From contig NZ_JADOET010000003.1 of NCBI RefSeq assembly GCF_015645385.1, positions 186,001 to 250,000 of the forward strand: a DNA stretch of 64,000 nt, read 5' to 3'. The notes under the pieces are model-generated. The model did not search any database. It was not told where the DNA came from and worked only from the letters and a program-made list of their open reading frames with translations. Of the stretch, positions 61,190 to 64,000 are shown piece after piece; within the stretch, counting starts at the first letter, position 1, and every line of letters starts with the position of its first letter. The translations under genes were made by a program, and so were the position numbers. The DNA comes from Winogradskyella marina. GTDB taxonomy: Bacteria; Bacteroidota; Bacteroidia; Flavobacteriales; Flavobacteriaceae.

Positions 61190-61891
61190 ATGCATAACAA
61201 AATAGATGTTGTCATTATGGCTGGTGGTAAAGGTGAGCGTTTAATGCCATTAACCCAAAACACTCCAAAACCGCTTTTAAAAATAGGAAACAAACCTGTA
61301 ATTGAACACATTACAGATCACTTGGCATCATATGGCATTTCAAAAATACACATTACCGTCAATTATCTAAGTGATCAAATTGTGGCATACTTTAAAAACC
61401 ATAACAAGCATCAAATAGAGATTAATTATATAAAAGAATCAAAATCACTAGGCACTATTGGTGCTTTAAAACTTAATCATTTTAATAAAGATTATATCCT
61501 AGTGATGAATGCAGATTTACTCACAAATATAAATTTCGAATGTGTTTTTAATACGTTCAAAACTCAAGACAGTGACGCACTAATTGCAACGGTTCCTTAT
61601 GATGTTGACATGCCTCATGATGTTGTAGAAATAGAAAATGGATTGGTTACTGAATTAAAATTAAATCACGCGTCTTGCTATAACTTGAATGCAGGCATCT
61701 ATATGTTTAAAAAAGCATGTTTAGAATATATTCCTAAAAACAGCTTTTTTGATGCTACAGATTTTATTAATATTCTGTTAGAAAAGAATAAAAAAATTAC
61801 GAATTATTCCATTTCTGAATATTGGTTAGACATCGGAAAGCCTGAAGATTTTAACAAAGCTCAAAACGATATAAAACACATTAAATTTTAG
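61190..61891 (+). CDS. Sugar-1-phosphate nucleotidyltransferase
   Basis: A 233-residue NTP-transferase: MAGGKGERLMPLTQNTPKPLL (pyrophosphorylase loop with Lys23-type site), NKPVIEHITDHL, SLGTIGALKL, ILVMNADLLTN (metal Asp) and EYWLDIGKPEDFNKA at the end. The short form without the C-terminal trimer domain is the RmlA-like or heptose/mannose-type group. It probably charges a sugar with a nucleotide for the dehydratase encoded 4 bases upstream. A GDP-linked route to a legionaminic-type sugar (PtmE plus LegB-like) is one possibility, but other enzymes of that route are not in the window. Confidence 0.88.
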   Translation: MHNKIDVVIMAGGKGERLMPLTQNTPKPLLKIGNKPVIEHITDHLASYGISKIHITVNYLSDQIVAYFKNHNKHQIEINYIKESKSLGTIGALKLNHFNKDYILVMNADLLTNINFECVFNTFKTQDSDALIATVPYDVDMPHDVVEIENGLVTELKLNHASCYNLNAGIYMFKKACLEYIPKNSFFDATDFINILLEKNKKITNYSISEYWLDIGKPEDFNKAQNDIKHIKF

Positions 61892-62345
61892 TTTAATATG
61901 TTTTTAACGCAAACAAGTCTACTAGAAACATTGTAGCCATTTTAATCTTAGTTAAAATTTGTGCCATTAGGCACATTATATTGGTAAAATCAACACTGAA
62001 CCTTGACTTGCGTGCCTTTAGGTACGCCATATGTTGTACCTAAGGGCACAAATTGCAATTACCGTTCTCTTTATTATCCATATTACGGCCTTAGCAGGAC
62101 GACAAATCAGCTCAGGTAAAGAGATTAAAAACTTAATATTTATATACGTTTCATCTTCAAAATGTAATTCATAAATTAAATCGTCTTACTCTAGAATTCG
62201 ATTTTATAATATTCTTAAAAAATATCCAACATAAAAAGCTTCATATTCCTTTTAAAACATTAGCCATCTATCGTATCTTTGCCCAGCAAAAAATACAGTT
62301 ACATTTTCTATTTATTTATAGAGCAACTGTAGTTTCAATTATCCT
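61892..62345. other. 454-base gap between the polysaccharide locus and cca
   Basis: It contains a cluster of three short palindromes (61961-62048) and a TATCTTTG -7 box for cca (62274-62281). I see no reading frame with coding character. Confidence 0.6.
61956..62052. repeat. Palindrome cluster (GTGCC...GGCAC type)
   Basis: GTGCCATTAGGCAC (61961-61974), then GTGCCTTTAGGTAC (62012-62024 region) and GTACCTAAGGGCAC (62036-62049); the last two are inverse copies around CATATG. The arrangement resembles short interspersed REP-like repeats of Bacteroidota. Confidence 0.6.
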
Positions 62346-63764
62346 ATGAACCACAAACGAGCATTAAAACACAATATTTTTAAATACATCACGCAATCTG
62401 CTGAAGAATTACAAGTAGAAAGTTATGTTATTGGAGGTTTTGTACGCGACTATCTTTTAGATCGTGGCGATGCAAAAGATATTGATGTGGTTGCTGTTGG
62501 AAGTGGCATAGAACTCGCCAAACAAGTTGCTAAAAATTTACCAAATCAACCTAAAGTTCAAGTTTTTAAAACCTACGGAACAGCCATGTTGCGTTATGAA
62601 GAGATTGAAGTTGAATTTGTTGGGGCACGTAAAGAAAGTTACAACGAAAACAGCAGAAATCCTATTGTAGAAAATGGTACGTTACAAGACGATCAAAACC
62701 GTCGGGATTTTACCATTAATGCTTTAGCTCTAAGTTTGAATGAAAAGAACTTTGGTGAGCTTTTAGATCCCTTCAATGGACTGAATGATTTAGACAAAGG
62801 CATAATTCGCACACCTTTAGATCCAAATATTACCTATAGTGACGATCCGTTGCGTATGATGCGTGCGATAAGATTTGCAACTCAACTAAATTTTGAAATT
62901 GAAGCGACGTCGTTAAAAGCTATTGCTGATAATAAAGAGCGCATTAAGATTATTACCAAAGAACGCATTGTTGTAGAACTTCATAAAATTCTCGAAAGCA
63001 AAACACCATCCGTTGGTTTTTTGCATTTAGAACAAACAGGATTGTTACAATTTATCCTTCCAGAATTAACAGCTTTAAAAGGAATTGATGAGATTGAGGG
63101 GCAACGCCATAAAGATAATTTTTACCACACACTAGAAGTCGTAGATAACATAGCAAAAACCACAGACAATCTATGGTTGCGTTGGGCTGCGCTCTTGCAC
63201 GATATTGGAAAAGCACCAACCAAAAAATTTCAGAAAAAAGTAGGTTGGACCTTCCATGCACACGAATTTGTAGGGTCTAAAATGGTTTATAAACTTTTTA
63301 AACGTTTAAAAATGCCATTGAATGACAAAATGAAATTTGTTCAGAAAATGGTATTTATGAGCTCTCGACCTATCGTTTTAGCGACCGATGTGACGGATGC
63401 CGCAGTAAGGCGATTAGTGTTTGATGCTGGTGACTATGTAGAAGATTTAATGACGCTTTGCGAAGCAGATATCACTACAAAAAACCCTAAGAAATTCAAA
63501 AAATACCATAACAATTTCAAGAAAGTAAGAGCTAAAATTATTGAAGTTGAAGAACGTGATCAGGTTCGTAATTTCCAACCTCCAGTTTCAGGTGAAGAAA
63601 TTATGGAAACCTTCAATTTAAAACCCTCAAGAGAAATCGGGTTGATAAAAGAAGCTATAAAAGAAGCCATTTTAGAAGGTGAAATCCCTAATGAATATGA
63701 AGCAGCTTTTGAGTTAATGTTAGAAAAAGGAAAAAACCTTGGACTTGAGGTGGTGAAAAGTTAG
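62346..63764 (+). CDS. cca: CCA-adding tRNA nucleotidyltransferase with HD domain
   Basis: A 472-residue enzyme that builds or repairs the CCA end of tRNA. The head has [10 protein letters not shown] (30-39) and DIDVVAVG with the catalytic Asp pair 45/47; then [12 protein letters not shown] and [18 protein letters not shown] (ribose and base recognition). A C-terminal HD phosphohydrolase domain follows ([21 protein letters not shown]), which may give 2',3'-cyclic phosphodiesterase activity. Length normal for this class. A TATCTTTG box is 64 bases upstream. Confidence 0.94.
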   Translation: MNHKRALKHNIFKYITQSAEELQVESYVIGGFVRDYLLDRGDAKDIDVVAVGSGIELAKQVAKNLPNQPKVQVFKTYGTAMLRYEEIEVEFVGARKESYNENSRNPIVENGTLQDDQNRRDFTINALALSLNEKNFGELLDPFNGLNDLDKGIIRTPLDPNITYSDDPLRMMRAIRFATQLNFEIEATSLKAIADNKERIKIITKERIVVELHKILESKTPSVGFLHLEQTGLLQFILPELTALKGIDEIEGQRHKDNFYHTLEVVDNIAKTTDNLWLRWAALLHDIGKAPTKKFQKKVGWTFHAHEFVGSKMVYKLFKRLKMPLNDKMKFVQKMVFMSSRPIVLATDVTDAAVRRLVFDAGDYVEDLMTLCEADITTKNPKKFKKYHNNFKKVRAKIIEVEERDQVRNFQPPVSGEEIMETFNLKPSREIGLIKEAIKEAILEGEIPNEYEAAFELMLEKGKNLGLEVVKS

Positions 63765-63799
63765 AAGTTGGAAGTTGGAAGTTGGAAGTTGGAAGTTAA
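63765..63799. repeat. Heptamer tandem repeat (GAAGTTG, 5 units)
   Basis: Four exact GAAGTTG units and one GAAGTTA lie directly after the cca stop codon. Length polymorphism between strains is likely; no function is known. Confidence 0.8.
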
Positions 63800-63816
63800 A
63801 TAAATTAGTGTCTGTA

Positions 63817-64000
63817 TGGCTAGTCAAAAAAAAGAAAACAAAGCAGTTATTTACTGGTTACTAACCGGTTGTATATTAATCTTTATAATGGTCATTGTAG
63901 GTGGCATCACTAGATTAACGCATTCAGGCTTATCTATTTCAAACTACAAATTGATTTCTGGCACTATTCCACCTATGAATGAGGTAGAATGGAACGAAGC
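63817..64000 (+). CDS. COX15/CtaA-family heme A synthase, N-terminal part
   Basis: The gene begins at ATG 63817 and runs off the right edge after 61 codons. The first membrane helix (VIYWLLTGCILIFIMVIVGG) runs into GGITRLTHSGLSISNYK, which is the CtaA/COX15 signature with the heme-binding-region Arg, Thr and His. The enzyme oxidises heme O to heme A for the cytochrome oxidase. About 53 bases separate it from cca. Confidence 0.88.

Noticed and set aside
1..64000. tRNA, rRNA, tmRNA, riboswitch or CRISPR arrays
   Set aside because: Reading all spacers by eye showed no T-loop consensus, rRNA-like block or regularly spaced repeats; weakly conserved RNAs could be missed.

Overview
The window is chromosomal DNA from a member of the Flavobacteriaceae (phylum Bacteroidota). 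The evidence is a low G+C, AT-rich composition, TAnnTTTG-type -7 promoter boxes, almost no Shine-Dalgarno sites, many lipoproteins with a Bacteroidota-style lipobox, and family markers: the gliding lipoprotein GldI, DUF5606, DUF6503, 2TM-domain proteins, an OstA-like protein, a LETM1-related protein and DUF4331 pairs. I see no rRNA, tRNA, CRISPR array, prophage or complete insertion sequence. The genus cannot be fixed from the sequence alone.

Layout. 1-3116 (minus strand): an envelope operon with two half-length DUF4331 proteins, a TPR lipoprotein and the start of a carboxypeptidase-regulatory-domain protein. 3260-5117: a LETM1-related protein and a small lipoprotein. 5162-10428 (minus): an eight-gene run of DUF2141, TPR, a LytS-type histidine kinase with a fused 2TM domain, three small 2TM proteins, a LytTR response regulator and a Fic protein with its own promoter and palindrome. 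10611-15016: a serine hydrolase, then an accessory patch (ParD/ParE pair, PLDc_N membrane peptide, decayed ORF, PD40 lipoprotein) separated by related junction repeats, the most cassette-like part of the window. 15197-24894: ndk, PhoD-like phosphatase, DHH phosphoesterase, gldI, a cyclophilin-FKBP fusion, pepD, a GH30 glycosidase, a methyltransferase and DUF3810.

25010-31404: a pair of amidohydrolase-fold proteins and two lipoproteins. 31688-42100: RNA methyltransferase, M48 protease, SDR reductase, a RelA/SpoT enzyme preceded by a parS-like 16-mer, a Fur-family regulator, purA, an OstA-like protein and a class III aminotransferase. 42262-49142: TPR protein, two overlapping DUF368 transporters overlapping aroE, a five-repeat DUF349 protein and a NUMOD4/HNH protein. 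49598-53305: mazG, a DUF5606 gene, def, ruvX and dapD.

53337-61891 is a cell-surface polysaccharide locus: two ATP-grasp proteins, a Stealth phosphotransferase, a CDP-glycerol glycerophosphotransferase-like protein, two GT2 glycosyltransferases, a Kdo-kinase-like protein, a UDP-sugar 4,6-dehydratase-like SDR and a sugar-1-phosphate nucleotidyltransferase. Together they suggest a phosphate-linked (teichoic-acid-like) glycan or capsule attached to an LPS core. The window closes with the CCA-adding enzyme and the start of a COX15/CtaA heme A synthase.

The best candidates for something undescribed are the cassette-like accessory patch at 12.5-15.05 kb, the 2TM/LytTR operon, the parS-like site before the RelA/SpoT gene, the Fic promoter palindrome and the repeat-rich leader of dapD. 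All function calls rest on reading motifs by eye; no database search was run.
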